A stretch of 6,921 nucleotides of DNA from Thermoplasmata archaeon (GCA_030040625.1 JASHTI010000063.1:1-6921), one strand, 5' to 3'. Counted from the stretch's first letter, positions 1 to 5,422 are shown. The notes: generated by a model from the sequence alone, not told the origin. Program-made: numbers and translations.

Positions 1-56
1 CGGTCGATCCACACGGCGTCGACGGTGAGCGCCGGGCCGCGAGGGTAGCGCGCCAC
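1..56 (-). CDS. Probable Nudix hydrolase, N-terminal fragment
   Basis: Only the first 18 complete codons lie in the window; the gene continues past the left edge. Read from the GTG at 56-54, the peptide begins M-A-R-Y-P-R-G-P-A-L-T-V-D-A-V and ends in W-I-D at the edge. This 'NPALTVDAV'-like opening strand is typical of archaeal ADP-ribose-pyrophosphatase-type Nudix proteins, which hydrolyse nucleoside diphosphates linked to another moiety. The Nudix box itself (GX5EX7REUXEEXGU) would lie outside the window, so the family call is tentative. An in-frame stop (TAA, 80-78) just upstream limits the start to this GTG. No Shine-Dalgarno sequence precedes it; instead a TATA-like box centred near 80 lies about 24 bp upstream, which fits a leaderless transcript divergent from the gene at 159. 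Confidence 0.5.
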   Translation of the reverse strand, partial: MARYPRGPALTVDAVWID

Positions 57-75
57 GACGGTCGAACCGGTCGGG

Positions 76-84
76 GGTTATACG
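76..84 (-). promoter_or_regulatory. TATA-like box of the minus-strand Nudix-type gene
   Basis: On the minus strand the bases read CGTATAACC in a very GC-rich setting. The AT core is centred about 24 bp upstream of the GTG at 56, close to the usual archaeal TATA-to-transcription-start distance, so translation probably starts at or near the 5' end of the mRNA. It was identified by composition and spacing only. Confidence 0.45.
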
Positions 85-117
85 CCCGCCCGGCGCGGCT
101 CCGCTCGACCCCCGGGT

Positions 118-126
118 CTTATACCG
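118..126 (+). promoter_or_regulatory. TATA-like box of the DUF998-like gene
   Basis: The bases CTTATACCG form the only AT-rich patch before the ATG at 159. A transcription start about 25 bp downstream (near 148) would leave a leader of roughly 10 nt carrying the GGAG at 150-153. The box directly follows an imperfect palindrome (107-118, GACCC-CC-GGGTC), which occupies the BRE position. Confidence 0.4.
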
Positions 127-149
127 AGGAGCGGCCCCAAGACTTCGGC

Positions 150-153
150 GGAG
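150..153 (+). promoter_or_regulatory. Ribosome binding site for the gene at 159
   Basis: GGAG lies 5 nt before the ATG at 159, in the normal Shine-Dalgarno position. It supports this start codon over later ones. Confidence 0.4.
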
Positions 154-158
154 ACGAC

Positions 159-818
159 ATGTCCGCCGGCTCACCGCTCGTGTCCCGCCCCGTTCGGACG
201 GGAGGACTTTTCCTCGCGATCGGGGCCGCCCAGTTCCTCGCGGTCCTCCTGTGGGTGCAGAGTCTCGATCCGGTGTTCAACGTGCGGACGACGAGCCTGG
301 CGACCCTCCGGGGCGCCCCCGGACCGTGGGGCGTTCTCTTCGACGGCTCGGTCGTCGCCCTCGGGGCTCTGGCGCTCGCGGGGCTGCTCCTGGCCTGGAG
401 CGCCTTCGACGCTCGGCCGGGGCGCGGCCTCGGCCTTTTACTCCTCGTCCTGAGCGCCGGGAGCGTTCTCGCGGCCGGGGTCCTGGAGCTCGCGCGCCGA
501 GTCGTTCCGACGGCGGCACCGGTCCTCGCCGCCGAACTGGCCGTCGTGGCCGCCGGGATCGGGCTCGTCGTCGTCTCCTCGGCCATGCACCAGCACGGAC
601 GCTGGCGGGTCTCGAGCGCCTACACCTTCGTCAGCGGACTGGCGATGCTCGGGGCGGTGACGCTGGCGGCCCTCCCGGTTCGGCTCGCGCCCGGCACCGG
701 GCTCCTGTCGTCCGTCGCGATCGGCGCCGCGGTTCTGTGGGCCCTCGTGGAGGGCCTCCACCTCGCCGTCCTCCACCGGTTCGCCCCGGGGCTCACCGTC
801 CGGCCCGCGGCCGGCTAG
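159..818 (+). CDS. DUF998-like integral membrane protein
   Basis: This 219-residue protein is almost entirely hydrophobic, with six predicted transmembrane segments at about residues 15-35, 62-83, 90-111, 118-140, 153-173 and 182-206. The pattern matches DUF998 membrane proteins: a loop after helix 1 with a TTSLATL stretch (44-50) and a W-G-V-L-F-D-G stretch (57-63) leading into helix 2, a short charged loop with M-H-Q-H (143-146) before helix 5, and a final G-L-L...L-W helix (181-205). The family has no established biochemical function, and no catalytic motif is visible. There is no cleavable signal peptide; helix 1 would act as an anchor. The start is the ATG at 159, preceded by GGAG at 5 nt. 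The gene is divergent from the Nudix-type gene and separated by 95 bp from the downstream sugar kinase, which seems to have its own promoter. A link to the sugar genes is not shown. Confidence 0.8.
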   Translation: MSAGSPLVSRPVRTGGLFLAIGAAQFLAVLLWVQSLDPVFNVRTTSLATLRGAPGPWGVLFDGSVVALGALALAGLLLAWSAFDARPGRGLGLLLLVLSAGSVLAAGVLELARRVVPTAAPVLAAELAVVAAGIGLVVVSSAMHQHGRWRVSSAYTFVSGLAMLGAVTLAALPVRLAPGTGLLSSVAIGAAVLWALVEGLHLAVLHRFAPGLTVRPAAG

Positions 819-873
819 GCGCCCCTCCCGGCCCCATTCGAGGTCCCTCCGTGTCGGCCGACGCCCTCCTCGA

Positions 874-904
874 CCGAATCGTTAAGCCTCGGCCGGGGAT
901 TCGG
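874..904 (+). promoter_or_regulatory. Inverted repeat flanking the TATA-like box of the sugar kinase gene
   Basis: CCGAATC (874-880) and GATTCGG (898-904) are perfect 7-bp inverted half-sites separated by 17 bp. The predicted TATA element TCGTTAAG (879-886) overlaps the left half-site. This geometry is what a dimeric repressor blocking TBP/TFB would use, so it is a candidate operator. It could also form a hairpin if transcription began upstream. It is a sequence observation; no regulator is identified. Confidence 0.35.
879..886 (+). promoter_or_regulatory. TATA-like box of the sugar kinase gene
   Basis: TCGTTAAG is the only AT-rich run in the 95-bp gap before the kinase. Its centre is about 31 bp before the ATG at 914 and 37 bp before the alternative ATG at 920. 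With no purine-rich Shine-Dalgarno sequence before either ATG, a leaderless or nearly leaderless transcript is likely. Confidence 0.4.
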
Positions 905-913
905 CGGCCGCCG

Positions 914-1963
914 ATGGGGATGATCCGGAGCAAGGCTCCGCTCAGGATCAGCTTCGCGGGGGGCGGGACCGACGTCTCGCCGTACCCCGAGGAGAAGGGC
1001 GGGGCCGTTCTGAACTGCACGATCGACAAGTTCGCCTACGCGACGCTCGAGTCGGTCCCCGACGACGCCGGCGCGGTCGCCGTGGAATCGCTGGACTACG
1101 ACATCGTCGCGCACTACAACAAGCCGAGCGACTTCCTGGAAGCGACCGGCGAGCTCGACCTGGTCAAGGCGGCGCTGCGCGTCCTCCGCCGGCCGTCGAA
1201 CGGCGGCACCGCGCACGACTCCCTGCGGCTGTTCCTGCACTCGGACGCCCCGCCGGGGACGGGCCTCGGCACCTCCTCGACGATGGTCGTGGCCCTGGTG
1301 GGGGCCTTCCAGCGCTACCTCAAGCAGAGCTGGACCTCCTACGAGGTCGCGGAGCTCGCCTACGAGATCGAGCGGCGGGAGTTCGGGATGAAGGGTGGCC
1401 GTCAGGACATGTACGCCGCCGCCTTCGGCGGCTTCAATTTCATGGAGTTCGGCTCCGAGCACACCGTCGTCAACCCATTGAAGATCCCCGCCGAGGTCGT
1501 CAACGAGCTCGCGTACCGGTTGCTGCTGTGCTACACGGGTACCAGCCACTACTCGAACGACATGATCGAGCGCCAGCAGAAGAGCTACGCCGACCCGCGC
1601 GGCGCGACCGTCGCCGCCCTGGACGCGACCAAGCAGCTCGCGCTCGACATGAAGAACGAACTGCTCCGCGGCAACATCGACGAGATGGGCCGCCTCCTCG
1701 ACGAAGGCTGGCAGCTCAAGAAGCGATTCACGGAGGGGATCACGAACCCCCAGATCGACGCGCTGTACGCCCGGGCCCGTGACGCCGGCGCGCTCGGGGG
1801 CAAGCTCCTCGGCGCCGGTGGCGGCGGCTACCTGCTCCTCTTCTGCGACTTCGCCCGGCGCGCCAAGGTCGCGAAGGCCGTCGAGAGCGCCGGCGGCCGG
1901 ACGGAGGAGTTCGCCCTCGAGCCGGACGGGCTGCAGACCTGGGCGGTCCGCGGGGCCGGCTAG
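914..1963 (+). CDS. GHMP-family sugar kinase, HddA-like (heptose-7-phosphate kinase type)
   Basis: A 349-residue GHMP kinase, a normal length for HddA-type sugar-1-kinases. These transfer phosphate from ATP to the anomeric position of a sugar phosphate (in HddA, D-glycero-D-manno-heptose 7-phosphate) on the way to a GDP-sugar. All three GHMP motifs are visible: R-I-S-F-A-G-G-G-T-D at 11-20; the ATP-binding loop P-P-G-T-G-L-G-T-S-S at 113-122; and the C-terminal K-L-L-G-A-G-G-G-G-Y near 297-307. The central G-G-R-Q-D-M-Y-A-A-A-F-G-G block is characteristic of the HddA/fucose-kinase-like branch and carries the expected catalytic Asp. The substrate cannot be read from sequence; L-fucose or another hexose is possible. 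The start at 914 is chosen because family similarity begins at I-R-S-K-A-P-L-R. ATG 920 is equally plausible. A GTG at 851 with GAGGT 7 nt upstream would add 21 unconserved residues. The open frame extends to 251 only because high GC removes stops. Confidence 0.85.
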   Translation: MGMIRSKAPLRISFAGGGTDVSPYPEEKGGAVLNCTIDKFAYATLESVPDDAGAVAVESLDYDIVAHYNKPSDFLEATGELDLVKAALRVLRRPSNGGTAHDSLRLFLHSDAPPGTGLGTSSTMVVALVGAFQRYLKQSWTSYEVAELAYEIERREFGMKGGRQDMYAAAFGGFNFMEFGSEHTVVNPLKIPAEVVNELAYRLLLCYTGTSHYSNDMIERQQKSYADPRGATVAALDATKQLALDMKNELLRGNIDEMGRLLDEGWQLKKRFTEGITNPQIDALYARARDAGALGGKLLGAGGGGYLLLFCDFARRAKVAKAVESAGGRTEEFALEPDGLQTWAVRGAG

Positions 1964-1965
1964 CC

Positions 1966-1979
1966 CGGACGGCCGTCCG
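1966..1979. repeat. Perfect 14-bp palindrome between the kinase and reductase genes
   Basis: CGGACGGCCGTCCG is its own reverse complement. It begins 2 nt after the kinase stop codon and directly abuts a TATA-like element (1979-1986). It could be an operator in the BRE position of the reductase promoter or a hairpin at the 3' end of the kinase mRNA. It lacks a following T-run, so a classical intrinsic terminator is less likely. Confidence 0.4.
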
Positions 1980-1986
1980 CTTATGT
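1979..1986 (+). promoter_or_regulatory. Possible TATA-like box of the reductase gene
   Basis: GCTTATGT is the only AT-rich run in the 86-bp gap. A start about 26 bp downstream would give a leader of about 40 nt ending in the GGAG Shine-Dalgarno sequence before the GTG at 2050. The two sugar genes could instead be co-transcribed. Confidence 0.3.
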
Positions 1987-2040
1987 GGGGCCACCGCTCC
2001 TCCGCCGCGTGAGGCTCGCACGCGCCGTGAGCGGCCCCTC

Positions 2041-2044
2041 GGAG
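2041..2044 (+). promoter_or_regulatory. Ribosome binding site deciding the GTG start of the reductase
   Basis: GGAG sits 5 nt before the GTG at 2050. The next residues (K-I-L-I-T-G-A-S-G) are the first strand and glycine loop of the Rossmann fold, so this start is both ribosome-accessible and structurally right. No usable in-frame start lies between it and the kinase gene. Confidence 0.5.
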
Positions 2045-2049
2045 CCGGC

Positions 2050-2991
2050 GTGAAGATCCTGATCACCGGGGCCTCCGGATTCATCGGACGGTACCTCGCG
2101 ACGTACGCCCGGGGACGGGGCCATGAGGTCGTGGGCACGTACCTGAGCGAGCCGGAACTCACCTCCCGCATCCCGACCGACGACGGGATCCGCTGGGTCC
2201 ACCTCGACCTCCGAGAGCCGCACGGCATCGGCGCGCTCGTCGAGGAGCTGCGACCGGACGGCGTCTTCCACCTCGGTGCTCAGGCGTACGCGAAGAAGGC
2301 GTGGGCCCAGCCGCTCGACACCTTCGAGACCAACGTCGCCGGGACGATCCGGCTCTACGAGGCGCTCCGGCGCCACCCGCCGGCGCACGGCACGCTGCTC
2401 GCCGCCTCCGCGGCGGCGTACGGGATACCTCCGGCCCTCCCGATCAACGAGGAGGCGCCGCTCTGGGCGACCAACCCCTACGGTGTGTCGAAGGCGTGCC
2501 AGGAGGCGGTCTCCTACCAGTACCACAAGAACTTCGGCCTGCGCATCGTGCGGGCCCGCCTCTTCGGCACCACCGGTCCGGGGAAGGCCGGCGACGCCCT
2601 GAACGACTTCGCCCAGCAGGTCGCGCGCCTCGAGCGCGGCGGGGCGCCCGCCGCCCTGAAGGTCGGGAACCTCGAGACGAAGCGCGATGTCTCGGATGTG
2701 CGGGACGCCGTCCCGGCGCTGTGGCGGCTGTTCGAGGCGGGAGACCCGGCCCAGCCGGTGAACGTCGGGGCGGGGACGAGCTACTCGGTGCGATCGATCG
2801 TCGACCGCCTGGTCGCCCTCGCGCGGGTACCGCTGACCGTCGCCGTCGATCCGGCGCTCCTTCGACCGACCGATGAGCCGGACAACGTCGCGGAGGTGCG
2901 GCGGCTTCGCGCGCTCGGTCACGTTCCGCGGATCCCGTTCGATCAGACGGTCCGAGAGGCGCTCGACTTCTGGCGCTCGGCGCCGGCGTGA
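2050..2991 (+). CDS. SDR-family GDP-sugar reductase, GDP-6-deoxy-D-mannose reductase (RMD)-like
   Basis: A 313-residue extended short-chain dehydrogenase/reductase, full length for the family. The NAD(P)-binding loop is G-A-S-G-F-I-G at 7-13, followed by D-L at 53-54 and H-L-G-A at 74-77. The catalytic residues are S120, Y144 and K148 (Y-G-V-S-K). The C-terminal half carries features of the GDP-mannose dehydratase/RMD branch: K-V-G-N-L-E-T-K-R-D-V-S-D-V-R-D, L-R-P-T-D-E-P and P-R-I-P-F-D-Q-T. These fit an enzyme that reduces the 4-keto group of a GDP-4-keto-6-deoxy sugar, forming GDP-D-rhamnose or a related product. A 4,6-dehydratase is unlikely, because the acidic residue those enzymes have beside the catalytic Ser/Thr is Ala here (S-A-A-A-Y-G, 120-125). 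The matching dehydratase is not in the window. It lies 86 bp after the HddA-like kinase on the same strand, suggesting a shared GDP-sugar pathway; the sugar may be a heptose rather than mannose. Confidence 0.82.
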   Translation: MKILITGASGFIGRYLATYARGRGHEVVGTYLSEPELTSRIPTDDGIRWVHLDLREPHGIGALVEELRPDGVFHLGAQAYAKKAWAQPLDTFETNVAGTIRLYEALRRHPPAHGTLLAASAAAYGIPPALPINEEAPLWATNPYGVSKACQEAVSYQYHKNFGLRIVRARLFGTTGPGKAGDALNDFAQQVARLERGGAPAALKVGNLETKRDVSDVRDAVPALWRLFEAGDPAQPVNVGAGTSYSVRSIVDRLVALARVPLTVAVDPALLRPTDEPDNVAEVRRLRALGHVPRIPFDQTVREALDFWRSAPA

Positions 2992-3016
2992 GCGCGCCCC
3001 GCGCCGGCGGCTGGCG

Positions 3017-3031
3017 TACGTTTTCCGTTCT
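3017..3031 (+). terminator. Possible T-rich termination region after the reductase gene
   Basis: About 30 nt after the reductase stop codon the sequence turns pyrimidine- and T-rich (ACGTTTTCCGTTCTC), the only such patch in this gap. Archaeal RNA polymerase terminates on T-rich tracts in the non-template strand, but this one is short and interrupted, so the call is weak. Confidence 0.2.
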
Positions 3032-3039
3032 CCGCTCGG

Positions 3040-3069
3040 CGGCCGGCCGGCGCCGAATCGGCCGGCCGG
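3040..3069. repeat. Repeated 11-bp GC palindromic motif upstream of the ABC operon
   Basis: CGGCCGGCCGG occurs at 3040-3050 and again at 3059-3069, a direct repeat with a 19-bp period. Its inner CCGGCCGG (3043-3050 and 3062-3069) is also palindromic, so the copies can pair as a stem with an 11-nt loop. The second copy ends about 10 bp before the TATA-like box of the ABC gene. It may be a double operator, a hairpin, or chance in GC-rich DNA. Confidence 0.3.
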
Positions 3070-3079
3070 GTCAAAGCCG

Positions 3080-3087
3080 CTATCATC
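3080..3087 (+). promoter_or_regulatory. TATA-like box of the ABC transporter operon
   Basis: CTATCATC, in the AT-richer patch 3080-3097, is centred about 27 bp before the TTG at 3110. This is the spacing expected if transcription starts at the start codon. No Shine-Dalgarno sequence precedes the TTG. Confidence 0.4.
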
Positions 3088-3109
3088 CTATCCGGTTACC
3101 CCCGCGACC

Positions 3110-3925
3110 TTGTCCGTCACGCTTGCCGCTCCGGTCGTCGACGTCCAGGAGCTGAGCCGCCGCTTCGGCGACTTCACCGCGGTCGATCGCCTGTCGTTCG
3201 CCGTCCCCCGGAACGAGGTCTTCGGCCTCATCGGGCCGAACGGGGCCGGAAAGACGACGACGATCAAGATGCTCACGACGCTCCTCGCCGCCACGAGCGG
3301 GCGGGCGATGGTCGCCGGCTACGAGATCTCGGCGCAGCCGGCGGAGGTCCGCCGGCGGATCGGCTACGTGCCCCAGCTGATCAGCGCCGACGCGGCGGTG
3401 ACCGGCTACGAGAACCTGTGGGTCGTCGCGGGGCTGTACGGCATCCCGCGTACCGAGCGGCAGCTCCGGATCCGGGAGGCGCTGGAGCACGTCGGCCTCC
3501 AGGCGTTCGCGGACGAGCTGGTCCGCAACTACTCCGGGGGGATGATCCGACGGCTGGAGATCGCCTCCGCCCTGCTCCACCGGCCGGAGGTCCTCTTCCT
3601 GGACGAACCGACGGTCGGGCTCGACCCGGTCGCGCGGGAGGCGGTGTGGGAGCAGATCCTGGAGCTGCAGCGGACCTACGGCACGGCGATCCTTCTGACG
3701 ACCCACTACATGGAAGAGGCGGACCGCCTTTGCGCCCGCATCGGCGTCCTGCACCGGGGCCGGCTCGTCGCGGTCGGCTCGCCCGCCGAGCTGAAGGCGC
3801 GCCTCGGCCGGCCGGGGGTCACGCTCCAGGACGTCTTCATGCACTTCGCCGGTGAGGAGGTCGAGCTCACCGGCTCCTACCGTGAGACCGGGAGGACCCG
3901 GCGCGTTGCCGCCCGCCTCGAGTAA
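3110..3925 (+). CDS. ABC transporter ATP-binding protein, DrrA/CcmA-like
   Basis: A 271-residue ABC ATPase that should power the permease encoded immediately downstream, at the cytoplasmic face of the membrane. All nucleotide-binding motifs are intact: Walker A G-P-N-G-A-G-K-T (42-49), Q-loop Q89, signature Y-S-G-G-M (141-145), Walker B L-F-L-D-E-P (162-167) with catalytic E166, and H-loop H199. The signature form Y-S-G-G-M and the C-terminal T-L-Q-D-V-F tail are typical of daunorubicin-resistance (DrrA)-type exporters paired with ABC-2 permeases; the substrate is unknown. The start is the TTG at 3110. It gives the normal family N-terminus, no ATG or GTG is available in frame, and a TATA-like box lies 27 bp upstream. 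The open frame reaches back into the reductase gene, but that extension is Arg/Ser-rich and non-coding in character. The last 20 bp overlap the permease gene, implying co-translation. Confidence 0.9.
   Translation: MSVTLAAPVVDVQELSRRFGDFTAVDRLSFAVPRNEVFGLIGPNGAGKTTTIKMLTTLLAATSGRAMVAGYEISAQPAEVRRRIGYVPQLISADAAVTGYENLWVVAGLYGIPRTERQLRIREALEHVGLQAFADELVRNYSGGMIRRLEIASALLHRPEVLFLDEPTVGLDPVAREAVWEQILELQRTYGTAILLTTHYMEEADRLCARIGVLHRGRLVAVGSPAELKARLGRPGVTLQDVFMHFAGEEVELTGSYRETGRTRRVAARLE
3891..3895 (+). promoter_or_regulatory. Ribosome binding site for the ABC-2 permease
   Basis: GGAGG inside the end of the ATPase gene is the strongest Shine-Dalgarno match in the window. It lies 10 nt before a TTG at 3906 and supports that start over the in-frame GTG at 3852, which would overlap the ATPase by 74 bp. 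Confidence 0.45.
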
Positions 3926-4739
3926 CGTCGCCCTGGGGCGCCCGGGCGGCCGGGCGCTCGAGGGGCTCACGGCCCTCGGCCAGATCGCCACGATCGTCGG
4001 CTACGAGGCCCGGAAGCTCCGTCACGACCCGAGCGAGCTCCTGCTGCGCGCGATCCAGCCCGCGCTCTGGCTCGTCGTCTTCGGCAGCGCGCTCAGCGAG
4101 ATCCACGCGATCCCGACGGCGCCGCTGAGCTACCTACAGTACCTGACCCCGGGGATCCTCGCGCAGAGCGTCCTGTTCATCGCGATCTTCTACGGCATCG
4201 CCGCGATCCGCGAGCGTGAGCTCGGGATCATCATCAAGTTCCTCGTCTCGCCGGCCCGACGGACGATCCTGGTCGGCGGCCGGGCGCTGTCGGCGAGCCT
4301 GCGCGGGCTCTCCCAGGCGCTCGTCGTCCTCCTGCTGGCGACGGCGCTCTCGGTCCACCTCGATCTGACCCCGCTCACGGTGCTCGGGGTCGTCGTCACC
4401 GTCGTGCTCGGCTCGGCCCTGTTCTCGACCCTCTCGATGGTGATCGCGAGCCTCGTGAAGACGCAGGAGCGGTTCCTCGGCATCGGGCAGCTCCTGACGA
4501 TGCCGCTGTTCTTCGCGAGCAACGCCATCTATCCGCTCAAGATCATGCCCCCGTGGCTGCGGCCGTTCGCGCTGGTGAACCCGCTCACCTACCTCGTCGA
4601 CGCCCTCCGCAATCTCGTCCTGCCCGCGGGATCCGGGCTGACGATCTTCCCGCTCGCGCTCGATCTCGGGGTGCTGCTCGGCACCACGCTCGGGCTCATC
4701 CTGCTCGCGGCGCAGCTCTACCCGCGGATGGCCCAGTAA
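3906..4739 (+). CDS. ABC-2 type transporter permease
   Basis: A 277-residue membrane protein of the ABC-2 (DrrB-like) family, the translocation partner of the preceding ATPase; together they make a complete exporter core. After a cytoplasmic N-terminus with an amphipathic stretch (A-R-K-L-R-H-D-P, 35-42), about six hydrophobic segments follow, near residues 45-63, 80-101, 122-148, 157-182, 190-209 and 245-269. Family landmarks are Y-L-T-P-G-I-L (79-85), the charged coupling segment R-E-R-E-L-G (102-107) running into F-L-V-S-P-A (112-117), and the conserved block A-I-Y-P-L-K-I-M-P-P-W-L then N-P-L-T-Y-L-V-D-A-L-R (207-235). The TTG start at 3906 is chosen for the GGAGG 10 nt upstream; the GTG at 3852 would add 18 residues rich in Ser and Pro. 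The gene overlaps the ATPase by 20 bp. Substrate is unknown; lipids, drugs or glycans are exported by relatives. Confidence 0.88.
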   Translation: MPPASSNVALGRPGGRALEGLTALGQIATIVGYEARKLRHDPSELLLRAIQPALWLVVFGSALSEIHAIPTAPLSYLQYLTPGILAQSVLFIAIFYGIAAIRERELGIIIKFLVSPARRTILVGGRALSASLRGLSQALVVLLLATALSVHLDLTPLTVLGVVVTVVLGSALFSTLSMVIASLVKTQERFLGIGQLLTMPLFFASNAIYPLKIMPPWLRPFALVNPLTYLVDALRNLVLPAGSGLTIFPLALDLGVLLGTTLGLILLAAQLYPRMAQ

Positions 4740-4753
4740 CCGCCCCCGCCCGC

Positions 4754-5422
4754 GTGGAACGGCCTCGCGCCGTCGTGCTCTGGACCGGCGGCAAGGACTC
4801 GGCCCTCGCGCTGCACGCGGTCCGCCGCCGCCTCTGCGTCGTAGCGCTCGTGACCTTTGGTCCCGCTCGGGCCCGCTTCCGGGCACATCCGCTCCGCGTG
4901 GTGCGCCTGCAGGCGGCGGCGATCGGGCTCCCGCATCGGTTCATCGCCCTGCGGGCGCCGTACCGGGCCGCGTACCGGCGCGCCTTCGTCTCGCTCCGGC
5001 GAGCCGGGGTGGTCGCCGTCGTCACCGGCGACATCGATCGGCTCCCGGGCTGCGGCAACTGGGTCCGGGAGATCGCCGAGCCCCTGGGCCTCCAAGTGGT
5101 CCAGCCGCTCTGGCGACGCCCGCGCGCCGTGCTCCTGCAGAGACTGCGCCGGCTACGGTTCCGAGTCGTCATCTCCTACGTCGACGGCCGCCGCCTCGGG
5201 GCCGCCTGGGCGGGCCGTCCGCTCGACCTCGCGGCGGCACGGAGCCTGCGTGCGCTGGCGAAGGGTGGGCGGCTCGACGCGGCCGGCGAGTTGGGAGAGT
5301 ACCACACCTGGACGCTCGATGGGCCCGAGTTTCGCTGGCCGCTCGAGCTCCGCGCCCGGCGGATCACCGGCGATGGAACGGCCGCCTGGCTGGACCCGGG
5401 AGCCGTTCAGCGGCCGCGTTAG
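4754..5422 (+). CDS. Dph6/MJ0570-type ATP-binding protein (diphthine--ammonia ligase family)
   Basis: A 222-residue adenine-nucleotide alpha-hydrolase. True Dph6 adenylates diphthine on elongation factor 2 and amidates it with ammonia, the last step of diphthamide synthesis. Visible features are the PP-loop T-G-G-K-D-S (11-16), L-Q-A-A-A-I-G-L-P (54-62), T-G-D-I-D (91-95), G-L-Q-V-V-Q-P-L-W (112-120), the A-A-W-A-G-R-P-L-D segment, and the family signature G-E-L-G-E-Y-H-T-W-T-L-D-G-P-E-F (178-193). The W103 after G-D-I, in a G-C-G-N-W stretch, recalls the MJ0570/TIGR00290 branch, whose function is less certain than Dph6. Oddities: the first PP-loop residue is Thr instead of the usual Ser, and the protein has about 39 Arg but only 2 Lys and 16 acidic residues, so it is strongly basic. 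The GTG start lies 14 nt after the permease stop, implying co-transcription. No Shine-Dalgarno sequence is visible. The stop codon overlaps that of the convergent gene. Confidence 0.78.
   Translation: MERPRAVVLWTGGKDSALALHAVRRRLCVVALVTFGPARARFRAHPLRVVRLQAAAIGLPHRFIALRAPYRAAYRRAFVSLRRAGVVAVVTGDIDRLPGCGNWVREIAEPLGLQVVQPLWRRPRAVLLQRLRRLRFRVVISYVDGRRLGAAWAGRPLDLAAARSLRALAKGGRLDAAGELGEYHTWTLDGPEFRWPLELRARRITGDGTAAWLDPGAVQRPR

Noticed and set aside
251..913. Open frame upstream of the kinase, which could suggest a 570-residue fusion protein
   Set aside because: The extension is Arg/Gly/Pro-rich low complexity lying out of frame inside the membrane-protein gene, and kinase similarity begins only after 914. 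It is an effect of high GC removing stops.
1987..2038. GGGGCC-ACC-GCTC pairing with GAGCGGCCCC as a leader hairpin before the reductase
   Set aside because: The stem needs a 3-nt bulge and a loop of about 29 nt, and its left arm would precede the predicted transcription start. Such pairings are common in GC-rich DNA.
1981..2922. 313-codon minus-strand open frame antisense to the reductase, the same length as the reductase
   Set aside because: No family motif and biased composition; the equal length is coincidence. The plus strand has a complete SDR enzyme.
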